DNA of 64,000 nt from Chryseobacterium cucumeris (lineage in GTDB: Bacteria; Bacteroidota; Bacteroidia; Flavobacteriales; Weeksellaceae), in the NCBI RefSeq assembly GCF_016775705.1, contig NZ_CP068760.1, forward strand, positions 2,232,001-2,296,000, read 5' to 3'. The translations under genes and the position numbers were made by a program. Positions 24,320 to 32,054 of the stretch are shown piece by piece; positions within the stretch are counted from its first letter, which is position 1; each line of letters starts with the position of its first letter. The notes under the pieces were generated by a model. That model was not told where the DNA came from and ran no database searches. It worked only from the letters and a program-made list of their open reading frames with translations.

Positions 24320-26929
24320 ATGAAGAATAAGACAGAAATTGTCACTATTTTCACCAGAAAAACTTTAGGACTTACATTAGTACTTTCAGCAGCAGCGATG
24401 GCTTTTGCACAGGAGAAGGCTGGAATTTCAGGAATCATTGTCAACAAAAAAAATCAACCGGTTCCTTACGCTTCTGTAACTTTCAGCAATAAGGCCAACA
24501 AAACATTAAGTGATGCCGTACTGACTGATGAAAAAGGACAGTATCAGCTGCAACTTATGCCCGGCGATTACGAAATTACAGTAGAAGCTATTGATTACAA
24601 AAAAAGTGTAGTCAGCAAAAATATTGCAACAGCAGGTAATATCGGTGCATTATCTATTGAAGCAGAGCCCTCTTCTACGGTTGATGGCAAAACAAAAGAA
24701 ATTCAGGGTGTTGTTATTACTGCTTCAGCAGCAAAACCTTATAAAGTAGAGCTTGACAAGAAAACATATGATCCTTCACAGGACATTGTGAGCAAAGGAG
24801 GAAATCTTCAGGATGTTTTAACCAATGTTCCTTCAGTATCTGTGGATACGGACGGAACAGTTTCGATGAGAGGAAGTACCAATGTAAAGTTTCTGATCAA
24901 TGGAAAGCCTTCTGCCCTTCTTGGGATAGATGACGGCGCTAATGCATTGCAGAGTATTCCGGCTGACCAGATTGAAAGAATCGAAGTAATTACCAATCCT
25001 TCTTCTAAATTTGAAGCAAGCGGAACATCCGGTATCCTGAATATCATCCTTAAAAAGAACAAAAAGGTAGGATTTAATGGTAGTGTGGTAGGGTCACTGG
25101 GATATTTTCCAAGAACATCCCTTAATACGAACCTTAGCTGGAGAAAAAACAACTGGACCTGGTTCCTGAATGGTGGCGGCGGTTACACGGAAAACAAGAC
25201 GAAGAATAATTCGGAAACAACCTATCACAATCTCACATTTCCCAATGTGATTCCTTTCCAGCAGCCTAATGATGTTCTTGAACATCAATTGCAAAACTCC
25301 GAGAATAAAACGTATAATAAAAATTATAATGTAAGTGCAGGTTTTGTCTATGATTTATCTGATAAGACTTCAATCAATTTTACGGGATTGGTAAGAACAT
25401 TTGAAGGAGACGGAAATGAACTTCTTGATACGTATGACAGTTTTTACAGGTTTTTCAGAGATTCACCGGATCCAAGTACTACAGCAGGAAAATGGAATTT
25501 ATTAAATCCGTATGGAAGGAGAGATTCTAAAAGCGTCTTCAATAACCTTGCTTTCCAGGGAGATCTGGGATTAGATCACAAATTTGATGATAACGGGCAA
25601 AATTTATCCGTATCATTAAGTCTGCAAAGAAACAGAAGTAACAATAATGCGGATATTCTGGAAACATACGACCTTCGTCCTGATGTACAGGATATTACCA
25701 GAAGATATTCACTAAGTAAAACAATCATTGGTAAAGCTGACTATGAGCTGCCAATAGGAGAACAATCCAGGCTTGAAGCAGGATACAGATTGGATGTGAA
25801 TGATAATACTTACGATAATTTTGTAAGCAGTACTTCCAACAATCCTTTTATTCCAAGCTACAATAACAATACAGATTATAAAGAAGTATTCAATGCTTTC
25901 TATCTGCAATTTAAGAGTAAAATCGGTGAAAAATTTGCTTATCAGCTAGGCTTAAGAGATGAACTTTCCAATGTAAAGATCAATTACATCAATCAAAATC
26001 CTAATGATCCGCAATTAAATAAAACAAAGAACTACAACAATTTATTTCCAAGTGTATTCTTAAGCTATGACGTATCTAAAAATAATCAGATTTTGCTTAA
26101 TTATTCCCGTAGAATAGACAGACCAAGGTCATTCTTTATGGTTCCTTTCCCGAATTACAGCAACAGCCAGAATATTTTTGAAGGAAACATAGACCTGAAT
26201 CCATCGTACGTAGATTCATTTGAAGTAGGATATAATATTACCAGAAAAAAATTTACGGTTAATCCTACCCTATACTACAGACACGCCACTGATGATACCA
26301 AAATGCTGGTATACAGACCTGATGAGAGCTTGGGTGTATTTTATACAAAACCAATCAACTTAGGAAATGATGACCGTTATGGATTGGATCTGAACTTTAC
26401 TTATGATCCATTTGCATGGTTGAAAATCATGGGAAGTCTGGATATGTTCGGATATAAAACAAGTGGAATTGCTTATTATGATGCCATTGATAAAAATAAG
26501 CTGCAGCAAACCCGCAGTATGGATTTCACAGGAAACGGATTTTCTACCAGAGCCCGTCTTAATACAACATTTAAACTTGACAAAACTTTAAGTGTACAAT
26601 TACAGGGATTCTATAGAGGAGCACAGAAAACAGCCAGCCAGAATACAGAGGATATGTATGCTCTGAATCTTGGTGCCTCCAAGACAATCTGGAAAGGAGA
26701 CGGAACAATTTCCTTCAATATCCAGGATATATTCAATACAAGAAGCAGAGAAGTATTCAGTTTCAATGATGATTATACACGAAGAAACTATATGCAGTGG
26801 CAGCCAAGACAGTTTGCTATTTCCTTAACTTACAGATTTAAACAGGGAGAAAAAATCGAACAGCCTAAAAAGAAAAAGGATATCAATTCCAATGCAACAG
26901 GTGATGATCAGCAAGGCGGTCCAATGTAA
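24320..26929 (+). CDS. TonB-dependent outer-membrane receptor, CarboxypepD_reg-like N-domain
   Basis: 869 residues. A signal peptide to about residue 30 (VLSAAAMAFAQ), a carboxypeptidase-regulatory-like beta-sandwich near 33-115 (GISGIIVNKKNQPVPYASV), a plug domain near 140-235 (NLQDVLTNVPSVSVDTDG; QIERIEVITNPSSKFEASG), and a large outer-membrane barrel ending in FAISLTYRFKQG. A lysine-rich tail of about 25 residues follows the last barrel strand, which is common in this subgroup. There is no SusD partner beside it, so this is not a polysaccharide locus; the ligand is unknown. It lies 134 bases after mltG and has its own terminator. Confidence 0.92.
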   Translation: MKNKTEIVTIFTRKTLGLTLVLSAAAMAFAQEKAGISGIIVNKKNQPVPYASVTFSNKANKTLSDAVLTDEKGQYQLQLMPGDYEITVEAIDYKKSVVSKNIATAGNIGALSIEAEPSSTVDGKTKEIQGVVITASAAKPYKVELDKKTYDPSQDIVSKGGNLQDVLTNVPSVSVDTDGTVSMRGSTNVKFLINGKPSALLGIDDGANALQSIPADQIERIEVITNPSSKFEASGTSGILNIILKKNKKVGFNGSVVGSLGYFPRTSLNTNLSWRKNNWTWFLNGGGGYTENKTKNNSETTYHNLTFPNVIPFQQPNDVLEHQLQNSENKTYNKNYNVSAGFVYDLSDKTSINFTGLVRTFEGDGNELLDTYDSFYRFFRDSPDPSTTAGKWNLLNPYGRRDSKSVFNNLAFQGDLGLDHKFDDNGQNLSVSLSLQRNRSNNNADILETYDLRPDVQDITRRYSLSKTIIGKADYELPIGEQSRLEAGYRLDVNDNTYDNFVSSTSNNPFIPSYNNNTDYKEVFNAFYLQFKSKIGEKFAYQLGLRDELSNVKINYINQNPNDPQLNKTKNYNNLFPSVFLSYDVSKNNQILLNYSRRIDRPRSFFMVPFPNYSNSQNIFEGNIDLNPSYVDSFEVGYNITRKKFTVNPTLYYRHATDDTKMLVYRPDESLGVFYTKPINLGNDDRYGLDLNFTYDPFAWLKIMGSLDMFGYKTSGIAYYDAIDKNKLQQTRSMDFTGNGFSTRARLNTTFKLDKTLSVQLQGFYRGAQKTASQNTEDMYALNLGASKTIWKGDGTISFNIQDIFNTRSREVFSFNDDYTRRNYMQWQPRQFAISLTYRFKQGEKIEQPKKKKDINSNATGDDQQGGPM

Positions 26930-26939
26930 TACAACAAAG

Positions 26940-26967
26940 ATCCCGAAAGTAACTTTCGGGATTTTTT
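26940..26967. terminator. Bidirectional terminator
   Basis: ATCCCGAAAGT and ACTTTCGGGAT form an 11-bp dyad (26940-26962) followed by TTTTT on the plus strand. It separates the converging receptor and cytidylyltransferase genes. Confidence 0.85.
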
Positions 26968-26974
26968 ATTGTTG

Positions 26975-27427
26975 TTATTTTACAGGTTCTGCTTTCGAAT
27001 ATTTTTCTTTTTCAGCTTCGTAGATCCTTCTTCTCAGATCACTGGTGGAAAACCTATGGTCTCTCTTGTTGAAAAAAATTTCAATTCCTTTTTCTTCACA
27101 GTATTTTTTACCTGTAAAGTCTTTGTCCATATAATCATCTCCTATGATTCTTACATCAATTACAAATGATTTAAGAATATCCAAAAGGTCTTCTTCCGTG
27201 TAATAAGGAATGATCTCATCCACAGCATTCACAGCTTTCAGTTGAATATATCTTTCAACAATAGTCTGGCTTGGCTTATTTTTAGTAGGACGGTCGTGGG
27301 ACGGATCAATTTGAAGTCCGACGATTAAATAGTCACATACAGTTTTAGCTTCTTCAAGCATTTTGATGTGACCCGCATGTAATAAGTCAAATGACGAAAA
27401 TGTAATACCTATTCTCTGTGTCTTCAT
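26975..27427 (-). CDS. Cytidylyltransferase-like nucleotidyltransferase (TagD/HldE-C type)
   Basis: 150 residues. The nucleotidyltransferase signature HxGH appears as HAGH near residue 17 (SSFDLLHAGHIKMLEEAK), with RYIQLKAVNAVDE and STSDLRRRI, the second ATP/CTP-binding element. The closest fit is the glycerol-3-phosphate cytidylyltransferase group, but ADP-heptose-type or other polyol-phosphate substrates are possible. It lies downstream of galE, a membrane protein and a DegT aminotransferase on the same strand, consistent with a surface-glycan function. The gap to galE is 130 bases, so co-transcription is uncertain. Confidence 0.85.
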   Translation of the reverse strand: MKTQRIGITFSSFDLLHAGHIKMLEEAKTVCDYLIVGLQIDPSHDRPTKNKPSQTIVERYIQLKAVNAVDEIIPYYTEEDLLDILKSFVIDVRIIGDDYMDKDFTGKKYCEEKGIEIFFNKRDHRFSTSDLRRRIYEAEKEKYSKAEPVK

Positions 27428-27559
27428 ACTAATTTAAAATTAAAGCTTCACTGAATTCAATGTTTTTAGGATAACACTTACTCTTCAGGAAAATGTTTTG
27501 TAATTTGTTTTATGATCGTTTAAATTGTTGTTTTGATGCAATTATTTCTCAATGCTAAT

Positions 27560-28582
27560 TTACGAATTTCTGGTGTTCAGATATTTCTGCCATTCCCAAA
27601 CTGTTCTCAAAGCCTCTTCCAGAGACGTTTCAGACTTCCAGTTGAGTTCTTTCTCTGCTTTTCCGGGGTTGGCATACGCTATAGTAATATCCCCTTCTCT
27701 TCTCGCACAGATCTGATATGGCACTTCCACATCATTGGCTTTTTCAAATGCTTTTACCACTTCCAGTACGGATGAGCCTTTTCCTGTTCCCAGATTGTAG
27801 GTATCAATCACCACATCATATGAAGAATCTTCTATCAGTTTCTTTAATGCTGCAACGTGCGCTTTTGCCAGGTCAACAACATAGATATAATCACGAACAG
27901 CAGTTCCATCCACTGTAGGGTAATCATCGCCCCAGATATTCAGTTTCTCACGCACTCCTGAAGCCGTCTGCATTACATAAGGCACTAAATTATTAGGAAT
28001 TCCGATTGGCAATTCTCCCAACTTTCCGGAAGGATGCGCTCCGATTGGGTTAAAATACCTTAACAGTGATATTTTACTTTGATAGGCTTTGGCAAAATCA
28101 ATAAGGATCTGTTCGCCCATTTGTTTTGTTTTCCCATAGACACTTTCAGGGGTTTTCAACGGAGTATTTTCATCGATCGGCATTACATCTGCCTGTCCGT
28201 ATACCGTACATGATGAGCTGAAAATAAAGTTTGAGATCTTTCTTGTTTTAAATTCCTGAAGAATATTAATCAAGGAAAACAGATTATTCTCATAATAATC
28301 TACAGGTATTACCTGACTCTCTCCTACTGCTTTAGAAGCTGCAAAATTGATACAACCATCGATCCGATGAGCATCAAAAACCTGGGTAAGAAGCTCTTTT
28401 CTTCTCAGATCAAAAGGATAAAAAACAGGTTTCTTACCCGTAATTTCCTCAATATTATTTAAAATAAACCTTTCCGTATTGGATAAATCATCTACAATAA
28501 CCACTTCAAAGCCGTTATTAATAAGTTCTACCACTGTGTGAGAACCAATATATCCAAGTCCGCCGGTAACAAGTATTGCCAT
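27560..28582 (-). CDS. galE: UDP-glucose 4-epimerase GalE
   Basis: 340 residues, the typical length. The NAD-binding motif GGLGYIGSH is at the N-terminus; the catalytic Ser124 (FSSSCTVYG) and the YxxxK pair Tyr149/Lys153 (SVYGKTKQMGE) are present, as is the family segment LRYFNPIGAHPSGKLGE. It interconverts UDP-glucose and UDP-galactose, supplying glycan building blocks. It lies 9 bases downstream of the small membrane protein gene, and that gene 4 bases downstream of the aminotransferase, so the three are an operon. Confidence 0.95.
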   Translation of the reverse strand: MAILVTGGLGYIGSHTVVELINNGFEVVIVDDLSNTERFILNNIEEITGKKPVFYPFDLRRKELLTQVFDAHRIDGCINFAASKAVGESQVIPVDYYENNLFSLINILQEFKTRKISNFIFSSSCTVYGQADVMPIDENTPLKTPESVYGKTKQMGEQILIDFAKAYQSKISLLRYFNPIGAHPSGKLGELPIGIPNNLVPYVMQTASGVREKLNIWGDDYPTVDGTAVRDYIYVVDLAKAHVAALKKLIEDSSYDVVIDTYNLGTGKGSSVLEVVKAFEKANDVEVPYQICARREGDITIAYANPGKAEKELNWKSETSLEEALRTVWEWQKYLNTRNS

Positions 28583-28591
28583 TTTTATTTT

Positions 28592-29032
28592 TTAATCTTC
28601 GTGTTTTCCTATAAACTCAATGCTTTCATAATGTAGTTCTTTGTATCTAAATTTATTTATTAATACAATTAAAAATACAACAGCACCTATTGTTAAATAA
28701 TTTTCCAATGAAATATTTTCTTCCACATCATTAAACTTTCGCAAAAGCAGTGACGCTAAAAGTCCAAAAGCGAGAAAACCATAAAATATATTCAGAATTA
28801 GTATACTTCTTGAAGATCTTGCTATAACCATTATTAAACCTATACAAGCTAATAAAAACATAAAAACTCCAATCGATAATACTGCATATACTTTGAGCGT
28901 GATATTGTTTGTCTCACTTTTAAAAAGGTTATAAGTATCATAAGTCCCAAATCCAATTATAAAAATCATCAAAAAATTGAAGATAATTACAAGTGCATTT
29001 ATGATCTTATATCTAAATAACCTCTTGTTCAT
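28592..29032 (-). CDS. Small four-helix membrane protein
   Basis: 146 residues from the ATG at 29032 (MNKRLFRYKIINALVIIF), which sits 4 bases after the aminotransferase stop; the longer frame overlaps that gene. Four hydrophobic segments are visible near residues 9-30, 48-70, 78-98 and 112-130. I recognise no family. Being placed between a sugar aminotransferase and galE suggests a part in envelope glycan assembly, but nothing in the sequence itself shows this. Confidence 0.75.
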   Translation of the reverse strand: MNKRLFRYKIINALVIIFNFLMIFIIGFGTYDTYNLFKSETNNITLKVYAVLSIGVFMFLLACIGLIMVIARSSRSILILNIFYGFLAFGLLASLLLRKFNDVEENISLENYLTIGAVVFLIVLINKFRYKELHYESIEFIGKHED

Positions 29033-29036
29033 AAAT

Positions 29037-30161
29037 CTATCCCATAAACTCAAGCACTGCATCCGTAATATACTTCAGCTGCTCTTCGTCTAATTCCGTA
29101 TGCATCGGTAAAGAAATTACCTGATCCAAAAGCTTATCTGTATTCACAAAATCTGCAGCATTACTTTCCTGGAAGTACGCTTTTTGCTTTCTTAATGCTA
29201 CCGGATAATAGATCATTGCAGGAATATCTTTTTCTGATAAAAACTTCTGAAGCTCATTACGCTTTCCGTTCAGAATTCTTAAGGTATACTGGTGGAATAC
29301 GTGAGTAGAGTTTTCCGCTCTTTTTGGAGTCAGGATATTCGGGTGACCAGCAAATGCTTCATCATAAAAATCTGCTGCTTTTCTTCTTGCTTCGTTGTAA
29401 GAATCCAAATGAGGAAGTTTTTTTCTTAAAACTGCTGCCTGAATGCTGTCCAGACGTGAGTTTACCCCTACCTCGTCATGGTAATATCTTTCATACATTC
29501 CGTGGTTTACAATTCCTCTTAAACGGTGGGCTAATTTATCATTATTGGTAAAAATAGCACCTCCGTCTCCGTAGCATCCCAGGTTTTTGGAAGGAAAGAA
29601 AGAAGTTGTTCCCACTGTTGCCATTGTTCCTGCCTGTTTTACTGTTCCATCGGAGAAAGTATATTCTGAACCGATTGCCTGGGCATTATCTTCAATAACA
29701 TATAAATTATGCTCTTCAGCAATTTTTAAAATTTCTTCCATATTGGCACACTGTCCGAAAATGTGTACTGGAATAATTGCCTTTGTTTTGGGCGTAATTG
29801 CTTTTTTAATCTGTTCAGTAGAGATTGTGAATGTATCATAATCTACATCTACCAGTACAGACTTTAACTTAAGCAGATGAATTACTTCTACTGTTGCAGC
29901 AAAAGTAAAATCAGCCGTGATAATTTCGTCTCCTTCTTTCAGGTCCAAAGCCATCAGGGCAATCTGTAATGCATCTGTACCATTGGCACACGGAATCACA
30001 TGTTTTACGTCTAAATAAGACTCCAATTCATTCTGGAAAGACTTTACTTCAGGACCGTTAATAAATGCCGCAGAATCCATTACATTCAAAACTGCATTGT
30101 CTACATCATTCTTTATTTTGTAATACTGACTTTGCAAATCAACCATCTGAATTTTTTTCAT
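29037..30161 (-). CDS. DegT/DnrJ/EryC1-type sugar aminotransferase
   Basis: 374 residues with the PLP-aminotransferase fold. The Schiff-base lysine is Lys192 in SFFPSKNLGCYGDGGA, the signature of this family; upstream are EDNAQAIG and PCANGTDALQIAL. These enzymes add an amino group to nucleotide-linked keto-sugars for O-antigen, capsule or glycoprotein glycans. The substrate is not evident. It is the first gene of the operon with the membrane protein and galE. Confidence 0.92.
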   Translation of the reverse strand: MKKIQMVDLQSQYYKIKNDVDNAVLNVMDSAAFINGPEVKSFQNELESYLDVKHVIPCANGTDALQIALMALDLKEGDEIITADFTFAATVEVIHLLKLKSVLVDVDYDTFTISTEQIKKAITPKTKAIIPVHIFGQCANMEEILKIAEEHNLYVIEDNAQAIGSEYTFSDGTVKQAGTMATVGTTSFFPSKNLGCYGDGGAIFTNNDKLAHRLRGIVNHGMYERYYHDEVGVNSRLDSIQAAVLRKKLPHLDSYNEARRKAADFYDEAFAGHPNILTPKRAENSTHVFHQYTLRILNGKRNELQKFLSEKDIPAMIYYPVALRKQKAYFQESNAADFVNTDKLLDQVISLPMHTELDEEQLKYITDAVLEFMG

Positions 30162-30249
30162 ATACTAAATATTTCTGTAAAAATAAGGAATTTAAAATCC
30201 TATCAAAAATTTTATTGATTTTGTTTTTATCTTTATACAAATAAATTTT

Positions 30250-31851
30250 ATGAAAAAACTTTTACTCTTTTGTTTCCTAACAGGTTACCTGACCGTTTCC
30301 GCACAAACGGAGCTCGTTTTTGTTTACTTCACGGATAAGCCTAATAAAGCTGCTTTTTATGCAAATCCGTTGTCAGAACTCAGCCAGAAATCACTCAACA
30401 GGCGTACCGCACTGGGAATTCCGCTTAATGATCAGGATGCCCCTATTGAACAGTCTTATCTTCAGAATCTTCAAAATCTGGGATTTGTTGTGACAGATTA
30501 TTCAAAATGGCTTAACGGAGCTGCGGTAAATGCTACTCCGGCACAAAAAACTTTATTACAGGCTCAATCTTATGTTTTGTCTGTTGAAAGTTTTGCCAGA
30601 AACAGTTCTACTACCGTGAAAACAGCACCAGGAAAATGGAAAGACGATGCAAGTATCAATAAAACACTTACTAACTTCAATTATGGTTCAGGGGCCGGAC
30701 AAATTGATCAGGTCAATATCCGGCCGCTTCATCTGGCAGGTTATACAGGCACAGGAGTTTCCATTGCGGTAATTGATGCCGGATTCCCAACGGTGAATAC
30801 AGGAACTGCTTTTGCAAGATTATGGACCAATAATCACATCAAAGCTTCCTATGATTTTGTTACCAAAACCGGAGATATTTATAATACTTCACTCAGCACA
30901 CATGGTTCTGTCGTGTTAGGAGTTATAGGAGGATATCTGCAGAATGTTTTTGTAGGAGCGGCACCGGATGCTGATTTTTATCTTTACCGCAGTGAAAATG
31001 CGGCTGTAGAAATTCCCGAAGAAGAGCTATACTGGATTGAAGCAGCTGAGGAAGCAGATCGTAAAGGAGTTGACATTATCACCTCATCATTGGGATATAA
31101 TGTTTTTGATGAAAGCCGTTATAATTATACATATGCCAATATGAATGGTAACACTTCCTTCATTGCCCGCGGAGCCGGTATTGCTGCTGAAAAAGGTATT
31201 TTTGTTCTTGCTGCTGCCGGTAACTCCGGACAACAGCCGTGGCATTACCTTATGACACCGGCTGATAACGCTAAAGTATTTTCTATCGGATCTTTAGATT
31301 CTGCCGGAAATGCTTCAGCTTTTTCTTCTTTCGGGCCTAATGCTCTCGGGGTGGTAAAACCGGACGGAAGTACCCAGGGAACCGGTACGACAACCGTTTA
31401 TGATAATGCTACCTTAATCGTGAATGGAACTTCAATTGCTACTCCTATTGCTGCCGGCGGTGTTGCATGTCTTATTCAGGCATTCCCAGCGATGAACAGA
31501 GAGCAGATGAGAGCAAAGCTGAGACAAACGGCTTCACTATATCCTGCCCATACCGATCAGATGGGATATGGTATTCTTAATTTCGGAAGTTTATATAATC
31601 TCGTTCTGAATACCTCTGAGACTGTAAAAAAAGACAGGTTCTCCATATTCCCGAATCCTGCAAAAAATATCCTGAATATTGCATCAGAGCTAGAAGTGGA
31701 ATCGTTAGAAATATATGATAACCTTGGAAGACTCATCAGAAAAAGCAACAACCAGAAATCTATAAAAGTGGAAGATTTTTCCAAAGGAACTTATTATCTG
31801 AAGATTCAGATGAAGGACAAGGTTTTCTACGAAAAATTCTTAAAGGAGTAA
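30250..31851 (+). CDS. Exported subtilisin-like serine protease with T9SS tail
   Basis: 533 residues. Signal peptide to about residue 18 (LTGYLTVSAQ), an N-terminal propeptide-like region to about 150, and the S8 catalytic domain with Asp176 (IAVIDAGFP), His218 (STHGSVVLGVI), oxyanion Asn325 (AAAGNSG) and Ser395 (VNGTSIATPIA). The C-terminal ~75 residues are a type IX sorting domain (FSIFPNPAKNILNI to KFLKE). It is predicted to be secreted and active. The neighbouring genes on the other strand are unrelated. Confidence 0.93.
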   Translation: MKKLLLFCFLTGYLTVSAQTELVFVYFTDKPNKAAFYANPLSELSQKSLNRRTALGIPLNDQDAPIEQSYLQNLQNLGFVVTDYSKWLNGAAVNATPAQKTLLQAQSYVLSVESFARNSSTTVKTAPGKWKDDASINKTLTNFNYGSGAGQIDQVNIRPLHLAGYTGTGVSIAVIDAGFPTVNTGTAFARLWTNNHIKASYDFVTKTGDIYNTSLSTHGSVVLGVIGGYLQNVFVGAAPDADFYLYRSENAAVEIPEEELYWIEAAEEADRKGVDIITSSLGYNVFDESRYNYTYANMNGNTSFIARGAGIAAEKGIFVLAAAGNSGQQPWHYLMTPADNAKVFSIGSLDSAGNASAFSSFGPNALGVVKPDGSTQGTGTTTVYDNATLIVNGTSIATPIAAGGVACLIQAFPAMNREQMRAKLRQTASLYPAHTDQMGYGILNFGSLYNLVLNTSETVKKDRFSIFPNPAKNILNIASELEVESLEIYDNLGRLIRKSNNQKSIKVEDFSKGTYYLKIQMKDKVFYEKFLKE

Positions 31852-32030
31852 TTTTTTATTTCCCTCAGATTGTGCAGATTGATTAACATAAACATCTGTG
31901 CAATCTGTGGGAGATATATTACTATTTGGGTCTTACTACAAAATAAATTTGAGCTAAAGCTCATTGAATGGTTTATAATAAAAAAACGGGCTAAAGCCCG
32001 TTTCTATTGATATTGATTATCATTTCGTTA
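31852..32030. repeat. Intergenic repeat: CAGATTG palindrome plus two-hairpin element (copy 1)
   Basis: Two parts. First, CCCTCAGATTGTGCAGAT (from 31862) is inverted as ATCTGTGCAATCTGTGGG (to about 31911), 16 of 18 matching. Second, a pair of hairpins: GAGCT-AA-AGCTC (31951-31962) and AAACGGGCT-AA-AGCCCGTTT (31984-32003), followed by CTATTGA. The second hairpin may also terminate ppc on the minus strand. A related arrangement occurs at 56511-56660. Confidence 0.7.
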
Positions 32031-32054
32031 TGATCATTCTTATTTTTAAATAGC

